The position numbers were made by a program, and so were the translations under genes. Of a DNA stretch of 64,000 bases, positions 22,855-35,414 are shown piece after piece (position 1 is the stretch's first letter; each line of letters starts with the position of its first letter). The stretch is from Scilla litardierei (taxonomy: Eukaryota; Streptophyta; Magnoliopsida; Asparagales; Asparagaceae): assembly GCA_030789695.1 (NCBI GenBank), contig CM061133.1, forward strand, positions 91,549,248 to 91,613,247, written 5' to 3'. The notes under the pieces were generated by a model that saw only the letters and a program-made list of their open reading frames with translations, had not been told where the DNA came from and did no database searches.

Positions 22855-25800
22855 ATGTCTTCTGTCGCTAAGAACATCGTCGCTGAGTTAAACAAAGGTG
22901 AAAAACTCAACGGCGATAATTACAAACTATGTTCCATGAAGATACAATATGTTCTAGAGGAGCAAGATGTGCTCGAAACTCTGAAGAACATAATGATTGA
23001 ACCTGAGTTGGGCACTACGGCCCAACACAGAAGAGACAAGGAAGCTTTTGATGCTTGGTCTCGGAAGAACAATATTGCTCTCATTACGTTGTTGTTAAAT
23101 ATGGCAGACGACATAATGCGAATCTTCTGAGAACATGACCTAGCCATGGACATATGGTCCAAGCTAGAGGAGAAGTTTGGTGGCACCTCGGTGTCCAAAC
23201 TTCGTTCTTTAACTATAAGATTCGATTCGTACAAGAAACATCCAGATCATTCCATGGGGAAGCATCTGCGACATATGGCGAATCTCATCTCAGAGTTAAA
23301 GGATGCAGGTCATGTGCTCATTGATGGGCAACAAATCCAAGCAGTCATACATTCCCTACCAAATGGGTGGGACCAAATGAAGATGCATCTCACTCATAAT
23401 GAGAGCATCAAGAACTTCAACGATGTTTCTAAGCACCTCGTGTTAGAGGAAGAGCGGCTTGCGGCCGCCAAGCCAAGTGCAGAAGTGCACATGGTTGGAT
23501 AATTGATTCAGGTGCCACCGACCACATAGCGAGGGACAGACGGTCCTTTGTGGAGTATCACTGGATACCCCAAGGAACAAAGTGTTTATATGTAGGAAAC
23601 AACACACGTGTTGAAGTGAAAGGCGTTGGGACGTGCAAGCTAGTCTTGGACAACGGCCGCACTATCTTACTACATGATGTCCTCTTCGCTCCAGATATTC
23701 GAAGGAATATTATATCTGTGGTCGTTTTAATGGGTCTTGGTTATAGTTGGTGCTTTCATGGTTGTAAAGTGGACTTGTCTTGTAATAATTCTTTAATTGG
23801 TTCTGGGTATGTTTTCAAAGATTTGTTGTGTTAAATACAATGTATGATTCCTCATTTTATAATGAAAATTTCCTTATTGGAAATTCATAAAATTATGAGT
23901 CAGATGTAATTTGTTGGCATGTAAGGCTTGGTCACATTGGACCAACACGAATGGATAGACTTGCCAAACGTGGGCTTCTATCCAATGTTTCAAAGGTCGA
24001 AATTTCGACTTGCGAACATTGCCTTGTTGGGAAATCCTGTCGCAAGCCGGTTGGAACTGGCACAAGGACCGAGGTTCCATAACAGCTTATCCATTCGGAC
24101 ATATGTGGTCCAATGAATGTCAAGACAAGACGCGGGAAGTCCTATTTCATCACTTTTATTGATGACTTCACCCGATGCGGTCATATCTATTTGATATCCC
24201 ACAAAAGTGAAGCATTAACCTGCTTTAAAAACTATATGAGTTTGGTGGAAAATCAATTTGATCGCGGTGAATACCAATCAACAAGTTTTAAGGAACTTTG
24301 TGATGAAAAAGGCATATTTCATCAGGTAACTATGCCTTATACTCCACAACAAAATGGTCTTGCAGAAAGGAGGAATATGACTTTAATGGAAATGGTCCGT
24401 TCAATGATGGCGCACGCCAACTTGCCAATCACCTTTTGGGATGATGAATTATTGACGGCCATTTTCATTTTAAACCGCGTACCCTCGAAATCAGTTAGCT
24501 CCACTCCTTATGAGTTGTGGAACCAAAAGTCTCCTGACTTAAGCATATTAAAACCTTGGGGGTGTGCATCCTACGCACATATTTCCTCCCATAAGTTTGG
24601 CAAACTTGGGCCAAGGGGGAGGAAATGTATCTTTATACGATACGCAGAAAACTCCAAAGGTTATGTTTTCATTGGTCAGGAAGACAATGGAGGACTAATT
24701 GAATTTGAGTCGAGGGATGTCACTTTCTTGGAAAACGAGTTTCCAAGACAGGGCGAGATAAGTCAGGACTTATCTCTATTTGAGATTTATGATCAAGAAG
24801 GATTACCTCATTCGAGTGGGAGAATTCTTGGTGAAGACGAAAATACGTTTTGACCTTCACCAATGGATGATACGAATGATGCGAATCATATTCCATATGG
24901 GAATAATGATCCAAGTGGGAGCATTTCTAACGACGTTCCAAGTGGGAGTGATATTAGAATTGATCTAAATTCGAGTCAACAAGGACTTGAAGAATCTCAA
25001 ATATGACGTAATAGTCATACAAGGTTAGCTCCTCTAAGATTTGAGGATGAATTCCCACAAACCTTTATGACTTTACTACAAGAAGATGACGAGCCTGCTA
25101 CTTTCAAACAGGCCGTATCATGCCATGTAAAAGACAAATGGATAGAAGCGATGAAGGAGGAATTAGAATCCATGAAAGTTAACCAAGTCTGGGACTTGGT
25201 TGACTTACCCAGAGGACGTAGAGCTATTGGGAACAAATGGGTTCTCAAGATCAAGCATAAGGCTGATGTCTCTATGGACAGATATACAGCTCGCCTTGTC
25301 GTGAATGGTTTTACGCAACAGGAAGGGATAGACTACGAAGAGACCTTCTCACCTGTTGTTTGTTTTACCTCGATTCGCTTGATTCTGGCTTTGGTAGCTT
25401 GCTTAGACCTAGAATTACATCAAATGGATGTAAAGACTGCCTTTCTCAATGGAGAATTGGACGAGGATACTATATGGAACAACCAACAGGGTTTGTAAAA
25501 GAAGGAAACGAACATAAGGTTTGTAAACTTCGTAAGTCCATATATGGTCTTAAACAATCCTCGAGTCAATGGTATATACGATTTCAAGAAGTCGTCTTAT
25601 CAAATGGTTTTACCAAGCTTGATGAAGATAACTGTGTATATATCAAGAGGATCAAAAGCAAGTATGTTATTATGTCTCTATATGTAGATGACATTTTAAT
25701 AGTCGGAAATGACAAGGGCTTTGTGATGGATATCAAGGCTTGGCTTTCATCAGTATTTGAGATGAAAGACATGGAAGAAGCCGCATATATCCTTGGAGTT

Positions 25801-26651
25801 ATGATTTCAAGGAATCGTTCGAAGAAACTTCTTTCTCTTTCACAAGAGACTTATATAAAGAAGGTTCTAGAACATTTTAATATGCAGGACTGTAAGTTCA
25901 TTGATACTCCAATAAGCAAATGCGATAATTTATGTCTGAAGATGTGTCCTAAGAACTAAAAGGAAAAGGAAATTATGGAAAAAGTTCCATATTTCAGTGC
26001 AATTAATAGTCTTATGTACGCTATGATGTGTACAAGACCGGACATCTGTTTTGCCATTGGAATGGTAAGTCATTACCAATCCAATCCAGGGCAAGCACAC
26101 TAGAAAGCGGTTAAGAGGATAATGAGGTATCTTGAAGGGACTGCGGACTATGCTTTATGCTATCAATGAAATGCCTTGAGGCTCGAAGGCTACACTGATG
26201 CTGATTGGGCGGGTGATCTCGATGAGCGACGATCAACCTCAGGACATGCTTTTCTACTCGGATCTGGTGCAATATCCTAGAGTAGCAAGAAACAATCCTT
26301 CATCGCACTTTCAACTATGGAAGCCGAGTTTGTAGCATTTAGCATGACAGTCCAAGAAGCTGTTTGGCTTAGGAAGTTCTTAGACAAGCTAATTGATGCA
26401 AGTGACTCAAATGTTGTACCAATATACAGTGACAGTCAAGCATCTATAGCCTATGTCAAAGATCCAAAGTTCCATTGTAAGACCAACCACATTGATATCC
26501 GCTACAAATTTGCAAAAGACTATGATAAGAATAAGAAGGTAGAGATTAGATACATATTTACGCATGAGATGATAGCGGATCCGCTTACGAAGGCGATCCC
26601 CAGAGATGTGTTTACAAACACTTATCTTCTCAAGGATTGCTTAAGAGCTGA
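22855..26651 (+). pseudogene. Element E Copia Gag-Pol polyprotein, degenerate
   Basis: The start is the ATG at 22855, just after the TTTTGCAG site. Gag has a UBN2-type core (LNGDNYKLCSMKIQYVLEE, DIWSKLEEKFGGTS). A TGA near 23128 breaks gag. At about 23500 gag is joined directly to the protease DSGATDH by a 277-bp deletion that removes the CCHC knuckle and shifts the frame. The integrase keeps DDFTR and PQQNGLAERRN but a 30-bp in-frame deletion (near 24265) removes the TDRGGEY catalytic Asp. The reverse transcriptase keeps SLYVDDILIVGND. RNase H has TMEAEFVAF and IYSDSQASIAY. Further stops are near 24852, 25004, 25957 and 26167. Clearly dead, and older than F. Confidence 0.9.
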
Positions 26652-27649
26652 GTTGTATCAATGTATATTCCCATATCTGTGAAAGATCAAATTTAATAAA
26701 AGAATAAGTTCTTTTTGACATTGCATATGAGTTTCTTGAAAATGTTTGTGTACATTTCTTTTAATCTCAGCTGTTTTTTTGTATGTCGGACAGATTGAGG
26801 TTGGCTCTCTCACATGAGCAACCGCCTTTATTCTATCAGATGGATAAAATAAAGATGAGACATGTTTAAAGTCAAAATCATCAGACGGATGATTTAGAGT
26901 CATGACTTGAACAAAACGGTCGTATGAAAGATCTGCATCATATGGATGCTTACAAAAGATCTAAGAAGATTTTTAGAAATCTTATCTGTCTTATGCGGGA
27001 TGTGGGTCCAGGAGATCAATGAGTAGTAAAAGGGACACAAAGTCAGACATTGTGATGTCTGATCATCATCCTTAGAACATCATTAAGACATACGCTCCCT
27101 GGGAAAGGAGTGATGTTGTAACATGTATTCATACTACGTATGCATTTGACCATTGGGTTAGAATAGTGATTTTGTTACTATTATGTGAGACCCAAAGACC
27201 ACATGGGTCTTAACTACTTACCCTTATGGACTCTAATTTGTTCCTTTAGATTTGACTGGATGATCTCTATCTTAGCATGTTGCTTATGGACTACGGCTAA
27301 TTCTGTCCGGCGGGGCATGTTAGAAAAGCAAGTCAAGTCAAGATCGAAAGGATCGCAAGAAGAGGAAGATTAATTTGATGTTCACATTTGGACTTTAGAG
27401 ATTCAAAGCTGGCCAGCCAATTGTAATCCAGATGGGATTCAATTGTTGAATATAAAGTATAAGAAATGTGAAGAAACAATCTAGGGTAAAACATGCATTG
27501 ATCTACTCAACTTTGCACCCTAAAGAGTGTTGTGTATCTCTAACAAGTGCACAACAGCGGACTCTATGCGCATGACGGTCACACGGTCTATTTCTCGGTA
27601 TGATAAATTGAAGAACTAAATAAAAATATGTTTCCTTATAATCCCCTCA
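26652..27649 (+). other. Element E 3' non-coding region
   Basis: About 1 kb between the end of RNase H and the polypurine tract (27650-27664, ending GTGGGAGA). No credible frame. Collinear with 39720-40750 of F. Confidence 0.75.
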
Positions 27650-27664
27650 AGTGTGTGTGGGAGA

Positions 27665-28184
27665 TGTTGGATATGGACGACATGTATACACCCATGAGGG
27701 GATGTATGAGGGTATACAGACCTCGGATGTCACGTGCATGAAAGCATGTGTGAAGGGAACCTTTTCATGTGTGAAAAGGACCACTCGATAAGTGGAAAAA
27801 GTCACTTTATAAGTGCAAAATGGCACTTGATACGTGCATAATGAAGAGGATAAGGAAATGTGCTAATATAGGCTAATAAGCTTATATATGGTTATTTCCT
27901 ACAATAACTACCCCTAAAGCCTATAAATAGGACCCAAGGGTAAGGCTTTTAAGGCTAATCCTTCATGCCATAAGTTTTGCATAAGGCAAACTTTTCCTCT
28001 TCTCCCTTCCATTTTGTTCTTCTTCTAAATAGAGATTTAGACGGTGGAAACTCTGCTTCGATCCTCTGTGACGAAGTACTGACCGTTGTGGCGAATCCAA
28101 GGACAAAGTTTAGAGACTACAGCACAGCGTACTCTAACATAAGTTCTCTTTCGATCCTCCGTCCTCGCGCGATGAGATCCTACA
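27665..28184 (+). repeat. 3' LTR of element E
   Basis: Same length as the 5' LTR, about 4.4% diverged by eye. Followed by the AAGAT duplication at 28185-28189 and then element C pol. Confidence 0.95.
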
Positions 28185-28900
28185 AAGATTTACTTCAAGC
28201 TCTTGTGATCGGTGAAAATCTTCACGCTCTCACTTAGCAAGAAGTGCCTCCAGATCTTCAGTGCAAATATCACCGCTGCCAACTCCAGATCGTGCGTAGG
28301 GTAATTCTTTTCATGATTCCTCAACTAACGAGAGGCGTACGTGACCACGTGGACATGCTGATGCAAGACACATCCAAGGCCCTTCCCTGATGCATCACAA
28401 TATATCTCAAAACCTCCGCTCTGATCCGGTACTGCCAAAACCGGTGTTGTGGTCAATCTCGCCTTCAAGATACTGAAGGCCTCCTCACAAGCATCTGACC
28501 AATGGAACTCCACATCCTTCCTCGTCAGCTTCGTCATCGGCCCTGCATTCCTCATGAACTCGAACTTAAGATGGCCCGGAATCCTGAATACCACCTTCTC
28601 ACTGTGGCATTCAAACAGAGCATGGAAGTCGCCCAGCAATTTGGTGCCAAGAACGACATCGAAAAAGCGATGGATCATGGACACTGAAATTTAATAGTTC
28701 ATGTCCACTGACCACCTAGGGAATCCATCGACAGCCCAGATTCACTGTCACCACTCCGTTTCCTGTGGCGATATCCCAACACTTAGGAAGTGTGTAGGTG
28801 GGAATGGAGTGTCTTGTTACAAATCTCCGGGATAAGATGCACATGGATGCACCGGAGTTGAACAAGGCCAAGGCCAGGTGAGAGAACACTAGAATGGTGC
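28185..28900 (-). pseudogene. Element C protease and RNase H start, reverse transcriptase deleted (exon 2, right of E)
   Basis: Sense start at 28900 with G-T-I-L-V, then a protease with NSGASM (the usual catalytic Asp is changed to Asn) and CWDIATGNG. The frame passes into the protease end (VVFRIPGHLKFEF), then directly into MTKLTRKDVEFHWSDACEEAF and the RNase H start (FEIYCDASGKGLGC). Compared with element D, about 310 codons holding the whole reverse transcriptase core are missing. The fragment ends at element E in the RNase H domain. Confidence 0.8.
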
Positions 28901-29014
28901 CTAGGATATGAAAGAACTACGGTCAAACCAAGCTACTCTAACAAAAAAGGCAAACAAACAAAGCTAACAATAAGATCTACACTATGAGATGAAAGACTAG
29001 ATCCGAAGTAATAC
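28901..29014 (-). other. Intron between gag and protease, element C (114 nt)
   Basis: Sense TTGCAG|GTATTACT... to ...ATATCCTAG|GCACCATT. Phase 1: the split codon becomes Gly and the joined product reads A-G-T-I-L-V, the usual start of the plant Gypsy protease segment. Unspliced RNA would stop after about 12 codons. Element D has the matching acceptor at 63204. Inferred, no transcript seen. Confidence 0.65.
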
Positions 29015-30161
29015 CTGCAATAACTCCATCCAGCTCCTCAGTCTCTACGGCTGTCATGGTGTAAGCTGGCCTCTGGGGTTGCACTGCCCGCTGAAACATC
29101 TGCCTCTGTGGCGCCAAGGGTGGTCCACAGACAGCATCTCCTCTCAGAACCGGGGCATGCGCTCAACTCTGTAGCGGGGCTGGTGCTCCGACTATGGCAT
29201 GACGCACTCTCGGACAATGCTTAGCTGCGTGCGAAGAATCTCCACACACCAAGCACAATCCCATCTTCCTCCTACAATTGGCCTGAACATGACCTGGCTT
29301 GCCGTAGAAGTGGCATGGCCCCTTATTCTGACTCTGCATGGGTGATCCAGGCCTCTTGAAAGGCACTGTCTGAACTGATCTCATCACAGGCCTAGCAGGT
29401 GGCCGGTATTGCTCCATGGGACGCTTCCCTCTATCAGCTGGAGGGTCAGGTAGACGCGATATGGTCTCATAGTTCCTCACGGCATTCAGCACCGCTCCCA
29501 TGGTCGAGAAATCCACCGAAGACATAGAAGCCTGAATCTTCGGACGCAGTCCCTGACGAAACCGATCAGCTCTTTTCTCCTCCTTCCTCACCATATGTGG
29601 GGAAAAACGACTCAGCATCTCAAACTCCGCCTCATACTCATCGACGGTCATATCCCCCTACTTCAGATCTATAAATCTGCTCAACAGCTCCCTCCTAGCA
29701 GCCTTGGTGAAGTACTTCTTCTTGAACATCGATCGGAAGGTCTTCCACTCCACTGGCTTCTGCAGGCGCCTCTCCTCAATGCGCCACCAGTTCCTAGCAT
29801 TCTCGGTCAGCTGCATCTTCGCTATCTCAACTTGGGTATCATCAGGAATCTTCGCAGCAATCTGCTTCTCCTCAGTACTCAGAATCCACTCATCAGCACC
29901 TAACGGTCCTCCCTTCCCAGAAAATGTCTTCGGCTAAAGCTCATTGAACTGCTTCACTCCCGGAGCAGCTCGAGGGACAGGCAGAGGCGGAGGTGGTGCA
30001 ACTGGAGGAGCCTGGGCAGCACGGTGGGACTGCTAAACCAACTGATGCTGTACGTCCAACATCTCTCTCATCACGCCCAGAAACTGGCGAAACTCTCCGC
30101 CCTGGTCTTTCCGAACTCCATCGCCTGAGCTCCCGGATCGGGTGACACGTCGTCCTGTCAT
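29015..30161 (-). pseudogene. gag: Element C gag (exon 1), broken
   Basis: Starts with ATG at 30161 (MTGRRVTRSGSSGDG). It has the retrotransposon gag domain (MTVDEYEAEFEMLSRFSPHM, RFRQGLRPKIQ), then two zinc knuckles. The second, CLVCGDSSHAAKHC, is intact. The first, CHFYGKPGHVQANC, has its second Cys changed to Tyr. Stops at about 30035 (Gln to TAG), near 29935 and at 29163-29165 break it. The last codons lead in frame to the intron donor at 29014. It packaged the element's RNA when active. Confidence 0.8.
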
Positions 30162-30726
30162 CCTATTGACAAGAAAGACACAGATTAGACTCGTACAAAT
30201 TTCTGGATAACAATAAAATGAATGTCAATACTTCTATTGTTTCGAACTTGCAGAAAGGATGGGACCTGCATGGGCCACCACTAAAACCTGTCATGCCCCG
30301 CTTCCCATAATAACGGAGGCGAAGCATGACTAAGGCCCGATTAGGCCGAAGCTGTGAAGCTCGGACCCAATAAGCAGCTGTGTGGTACTCCAAGACGAAG
30401 GAACAGGTCCCTGCAGGTTAGTACGGAACAATAAAAGTACTAAAAAGTAAACATTCATTTTATTCCAAAATATTCATCCAGAGTACTGAAAGTCTAACAA
30501 AGCCTGACTCGGCTACAACAACTGAAAAGTAAACTACTGGTGCAAGCACCCAACATAGACAGAAAGTAAACGGTGCTACACACCCAACTAAACTGCAGTG
30601 AGACCTCTAGATGAGCAACGCGAAGACCTCTAGCTCTGGTCCTCCTCGGGCACGTACTCAGGATCGACGTCCTCCGGCTCTCCGTCCTCTGGTAGCTCCG
30701 CCTCATCAACGTACTCTGGCTCCACA

Positions 30727-30767
30727 CCTGACGTACAGCACCCAAAAGAAAGGAACTGTACGTCAGG
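30727..30767 (-). other. CACCCAAA-loop hairpin in the element C 5' LTR
   Basis: CCTGACGTACAG (30727-30738) pairs perfectly with CTGTACGTCAGG (30756-30767), 12 bp. The loop starts CACCCAAA. Confidence 0.75.
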
Positions 30768-31104
30768 TAAAGTCTACAAAAAGGGTTAGACTCTACTGCA
30801 AGTGTACCGAACTATTAAACAACAGTTTAATGGTTGATTAGCATGCTGAGGTTATAACAAAGTATCAAAAAGGAAGTAAACGCTGCAGGAAAGTAAAGCG
30901 TAGCAAGCAGTAGTCGTAGCTTTTGCTACCGACTACGGGACAAACCTAAACGGGTCGTGACAAGACGTGACAAGACAAGCAAGACAGTACAGGACAAGAC
31001 AAGACAAGACACGTGTGACTCAAAGGGTTCACTCCTTACAGTTCGAGGTGGATCAGACCCTCTCCCCGTGCACACGCTCAACCCTACCCCAACCCAAGTG
31101 CACA

Positions 31105-31400
31105 AGACAAGTCCGTACAAGGGATCACTCACGCTAGCATGGTGAGTGCCCTATTACATGCAGGCTGTGTATCTGTACAAGGGATCACTCTAGCTTGGAG
31201 AGTGCCCTATTGCCCGTAGGCTGTGTATCCGTACAAGGGATCACCCACTCACTGGTGAGTGCCATATTTCCCACAGGCTGTGTATCCGTACAAGGGATCA
31301 CCCACTCACTGATGAGTGCCCTATTGCCCGCAGGCTGTGTATCTGTACAAGGGATCACCCACTCACTGGTGAGTGCCCTATTGCCCGTAGGCTGTGCAAA
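31105..31400. repeat. Tandem repeat of about 57 bp in the element C 5' LTR
   Basis: Same array as 16760-17045, with small differences between units. Confidence 0.85.
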
Positions 31401-33267
31401 ACAAGACACGACGTGACATGACAGGGATGGTTCTTCTAGGGGGTCCACACGCACGCACACACAAGATAACCCTACAGTGTCAAAAGTTGTTGTTGAGCTT
31501 AGACTTCGTCGTCAAGTCTAAGCCGTTAAGGGGTGTCCCAGACGCTATCATTTCATGTCCGGTTCTCTTTATTCACAGTTTAATAGTTCTAGCAGTCTAA
31601 GGCATAGGCACGGCCAAAAGTGCAAGTGAGTACACTTGCCTGCGGTGGCAAGTGTGTCATCCGTCCGGAGCGTCCCGTCCAAGCGACTCGTCTGTGGTAG
31701 TCCGTCTGAAACAGGGTCACGACGACGGTGTCAGGTCGCGTTTTTCAATAAGTCCTTTTTGGGTTTGTTTCTAGATTGGCGGGACTACCATATTCGTCAG
31801 AAGTCACATTTTGGTGTTTCGTTCAACCTAGATCGAATTCTACCCTATGTGCACAGAAAATTTGTCCGATTGTCGATCTTTCCTACGGTGGGCAGTCATT
31901 TATAGAAGCTGAAAATAAATTTAGTTTAAGTTGTCCAATTTTAGTTTAGGTTTTGGTTGAACTGCGGTGTTGGTTCGCTACGAGTTAGGGGGACCAACCT
32001 CTCCGGTGTTTGACGTAGAACGGAAGTAGGGTCTGAACGGTGGATGCTCCTCGTCGTCTACGGCGTCTTGGCTACGGGTAGCGTAGCCAGACACATCCTG
32101 GCAGCAGACTGAACATGAGGGCCGTAGCTAGGGACTGGACAGCGAGCAGGGAAACAGATCTGTGGGCGTCGGGCATCGTGAAGGCGTCTAACGACGACGG
32201 GGAGAGCGAACAGCGAACTGGAAACAAAAACATCGAATGAGGGTGGCCGTCTTGCGAAGACAACCACCGGCTGCAGTTGTAGGCGGCGCGGAGGAGTCTG
32301 GGGGTGGTTGGTGCGGCGACACGGCTGTCGGAAAGATCACAGCAGCTGTTTCAGGGTTACGTGCTCAGCTGCGGAAAGGAGAAGGCCGCACATGGTGCCT
32401 TGGCAGCACAAAGGGCAGGAGGAGTGCTCTACGGCAATCAGGGGCGACACAGGGGTGTTTGCCGATGATCGGGGCAGAGTTTTATCATCGGGCGATGGCC
32501 AAAAAACAAGCAGCAGCCGCTCGGGCTGCTGCTGCGCGAAAAGCTGTCGGCGGGGGCTGTTTCAGGCGGTTGAGGCGGCGCTGGGGTCTCGTAGATGGCG
32601 GGCGGCGCAAAGTCCAGCCGGCGGTGACCGTGAAGTGCTGCAGCAGCTCGGCTGCTGTCGTGTGTGGGAGGAGAGGACAGCTCACGGCTGTCTTTGCGGC
32701 GGAGAGAGCAGGCCGGAGATGCTGCCGTCGACGGGGATCATCGTGGTGGAGGCCGGTGATGGGAGGCTTCGGGCTAGGGTAAGAGGTACATGGTGGCGGC
32801 TTGGAGAGTTTGAAACTTTAGGGTTTTGCACGGGGGAGGTAAATGTGATGGCTGGGAGAGTAACCAAAAATAAACCTAGCCTTAGGTTTAATTAAATAAT
32901 AAAGGGAGGGTGTAACGTGCGGCTGAGATTTGGGTAGGCCTAGGTTTGTTTTTAATGTGAAAACATGTGCTAAATAGCTATAGGATTATCGGTTAAAGGG
33001 GAAGAGATATAGAGATAGAGGGAATAGAAAGAGGGGAAATTTTAGAAAACAATAGAGGGAGAATAATTGGAAGGATATACATGATAATATTTAGGGATAT
33101 GATTAGATTCCAATCAGATTTGAATTTCAAAAAGATTCAGGGTTAATCAAAGGTTGGAAATTGATTAGGGGATAAGTTCCTCCACGGGCATTGGAAAAAT
33201 AATCCGAAAATACCGGAACGAACGTGGAGGCGAGATGTATGAGGCTACGAGGTCTGATCGTGCGCTA

Positions 33268-33873
33268 TGTTGGATATGGAAGACGTTTGTACACCCTTGT
33301 GGGGTATGTACGAGGGAATACGGACCTCGAACGTCGCGTACACGAAGTCGTGTACAAAGGGAATCTGTTCCCTTGCGGAGAGGATCTCTGGATGAGTGGG
33401 AAAGTCACATTATATATGCATAAGTGCATGCGACATATGGCTAATAAAGGGGGAATATCTTAAGCTTATGTTGTACCATGCATATGGTACAACTTAAGCT
33501 TATAATGTGCCATGTATCATGGTACACCTTAATTAAGTTGTTCCAAAAGAACAACTTACCCTAAAATAACTACCTTGGGGGCTATAAATAAGACCCAATG
33601 GTAAGTCATTTCTTACACCTTTTGCATGAAATTCATGCATGCAACTTCATCATAGCGAAGCTCTGCAGAAATCCTTTCTCTTCCTCTATCCAAGTTCTTA
33701 ATCTAAAGTAGAGATTTAGATTGTGGATTAGTAGCCTTACTCCGTTCGTGAGAAGACTCGATCCGTCGTGGCGAATCCGAAGGCGAAGTTCGTAGACTAC
33801 CGCGCCGCATACGCAAGCGTAAGTCTAAACTTCATATTATCGATCCTAACTCTGTTTTGGACGGGATCCTACA
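33268..33873 (+). repeat. 5' LTR of element F
   Basis: TGTTGGATATGG...CCTACA, TATA box at 33583-33590, GTAAGT donor-like site at 33819-33824. Confidence 0.95.
33583..33590 (+). promoter_or_regulatory. TATA box in the element F 5' LTR
   Basis: TATAAATA about 285 bp before the LTR end. A start near 33615 would give a first exon of about 200 nt up to the donor at 33819. Confidence 0.7.
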
Positions 33874-33874
33874 T

Positions 33875-33887
33875 TGGTATCAGAGCC
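33875..33887 (+). other. Primer-binding site of element F (initiator tRNA-Met)
   Basis: TGGTATCAGAGCC one base after the LTR end. Confidence 0.9.
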
Positions 33888-34375
33888 ATAAGGGTTCGCC
33901 CCGGTCAAACCGCCGCCCCGTCGAAACTATGAACGAGTCGTTGTCTTTTTCACGAATGGGTCTCCTACTATTACGGATATAGTAGGAACGCTTCGTGACG
34001 GAGAGAACGCAGCGGTTGTTCTTTTCACGTTAGGGTCTCCTATCATTACGGATATGGTAGGAACTCTCCGTGACGGGAAGAACTGACCGTTCACGTAGTA
34101 TGTTATTTTTCATTTTTGGCACACGGCCATTAGGAAATAACTAATTTCTCGACGAACGGGTGCTTCATCGACGAACGGGTGCTTCATCGAGGAAGATGAT
34201 GGTAGTTATTTCCATCAGGTAAGAGGAAATTTGGTGCATGTGCACCATGGCCAAATGGGCTATGAAGTCTATGCACCCCCCTCCCCAAGCGGAGGGGGTT
34301 GGCTACGGCCAATAACCACCGGCGACCACCCCATCAAGGGGGAGGAATGTGTGTGGCAACCCCATTCAAAGGGGG

Positions 34376-34730
34376 TGGCCGGCCATGGCCAAAGGGGCCA
34401 TGGCCGGCCAATGCCAAATGGCCTTGGCCATGACCGGCCATGGCCAAGCCATGGCCGGCCATGGCCAGGCCGGCAGTGGCCGGCCAAGGCCAGGCCGGCC
34501 TTGGCCAAGGCCTGCCGGCCTGGCCGGCCCTGGCCGGCCTGGCCTGCCCTGGCAGTGGCCAGGGCCAATGCCCTGGCCTCGGCCAGGGCCTGGCCGGCCT
34601 TGGCCGGCCTCGGCCAGGGCAGAGGCCATGGCCAAGGTGGCCAAGGCCCCTGGCCGGCCAGGGCAGAGGCCCTGGCCGGCCCTTGGCCAAGCCCCGGCCA
34701 GGGCAGAGGCCCTGGCCGGGAAGAAGTTGC
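34376..34730. repeat. GGCCGGCC/CCATGGCC palindrome array in the element F leader
   Basis: Repeated GGCCGGCC, CCATGGCC and CTCGGCCAGGGCAGAG words, as in E. Open frames on both strands here are compositional. Confidence 0.85.
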
Positions 34731-35159
34731 GACCAAAAAAAAATTGGTCGACCAATTTGGTGTTTTTGGTCGACCAATTCGACAGAAGGTCTGGGTCGAT
34801 TGCAAACTTGCCAAATGACCCATACGGGGTAACAAAAGGCCTTGGTCAAACTCAAATGTGTCGATTAGTCCATACGGGGCTAACCACAGTGCCGACTAGT
34901 TCATACGGGACTAACGTTTTAATGAAGTTTTTTTTGGGCTCTACTCCTTGAAGACTAGCCATAGTGCTCTACTTCATGCGAGATTAGCCAAATCATTGTG
35001 CTCTACTCTACGGAGATTAGCCAATGTACTTATGACGTTGTGCTCTACTCTACGGAGATTAGCCAATGTATTTTGAATTTTTGAAAAATACGTTTTTCAA
35101 AAATGCTTTTCCGCTGCAAAGTACTATAAGAGTACTAACATTTGATAAAGTGAGGGAGA

Positions 35160-35234
35160 AATATTGAAAGTTACTCTAGATGGGGATTGGAAACATGGTG
35201 ACCTTTCCGACTCTAGAGTAACATTTTCAATATT
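35160..35234 (+). other. TCTAGA-stem hairpin 1 in the element F leader
   Basis: Left arm 35160-35180 ends GTTACTCTAGA; right arm 35212-35234 starts TCTAGAGTAAC. The pairing is preserved although three stem bases differ from hairpin 2. Confidence 0.6.
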
Positions 35235-35414
35235 TTTCGAAAGTAACTTATCAAATTATGAATATCATTCCAAGTGGGAGTTGATTTTAGAACTATCCAT
35301 ATGGGATATTCTATTATCATTTCAAGTGGGAATTATATTTGAAAAATACGTTTTCAAACTCGTTTTTTCGCTGCTAGTACTATAAGAGTACTATTGTTTG
35401 ATAAGTGATGGGGG

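Larger units (their letters stand above)
20962..28184 (+). mobile_element. Element E: Copia LTR retrotransposon inside element C pol
   Basis: LTRs 20962-21481 and 27665-28184 (both 520 bp), TSD AAGAT (20957-20961 and 28185-28189), primer site at 21483 and polypurine tract at 27650-27664. Order: leader, gag, protease, integrase, reverse transcriptase, RNase H, typical of Copia. The LTRs differ at about 23 sites by eye (about 4.4%). The polyprotein has many stops and frameshifts, a 277-bp loss over the zinc knuckle and a 30-bp loss in integrase. Element F is its close relative. Confidence 0.95.
30289..33267 (-). repeat. 5' LTR of element C, main part
   Basis: Begins (plus strand) TGTCATGCCCCGC at 30289. 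Interrupted at 33267 by element F (TSD CGCTA), resumes at 41378, is interrupted again by B at 41544, and ends at 53657. About 29 bp longer than the other LTR because of an extra piece near 30690-30718. Confidence 0.9.
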
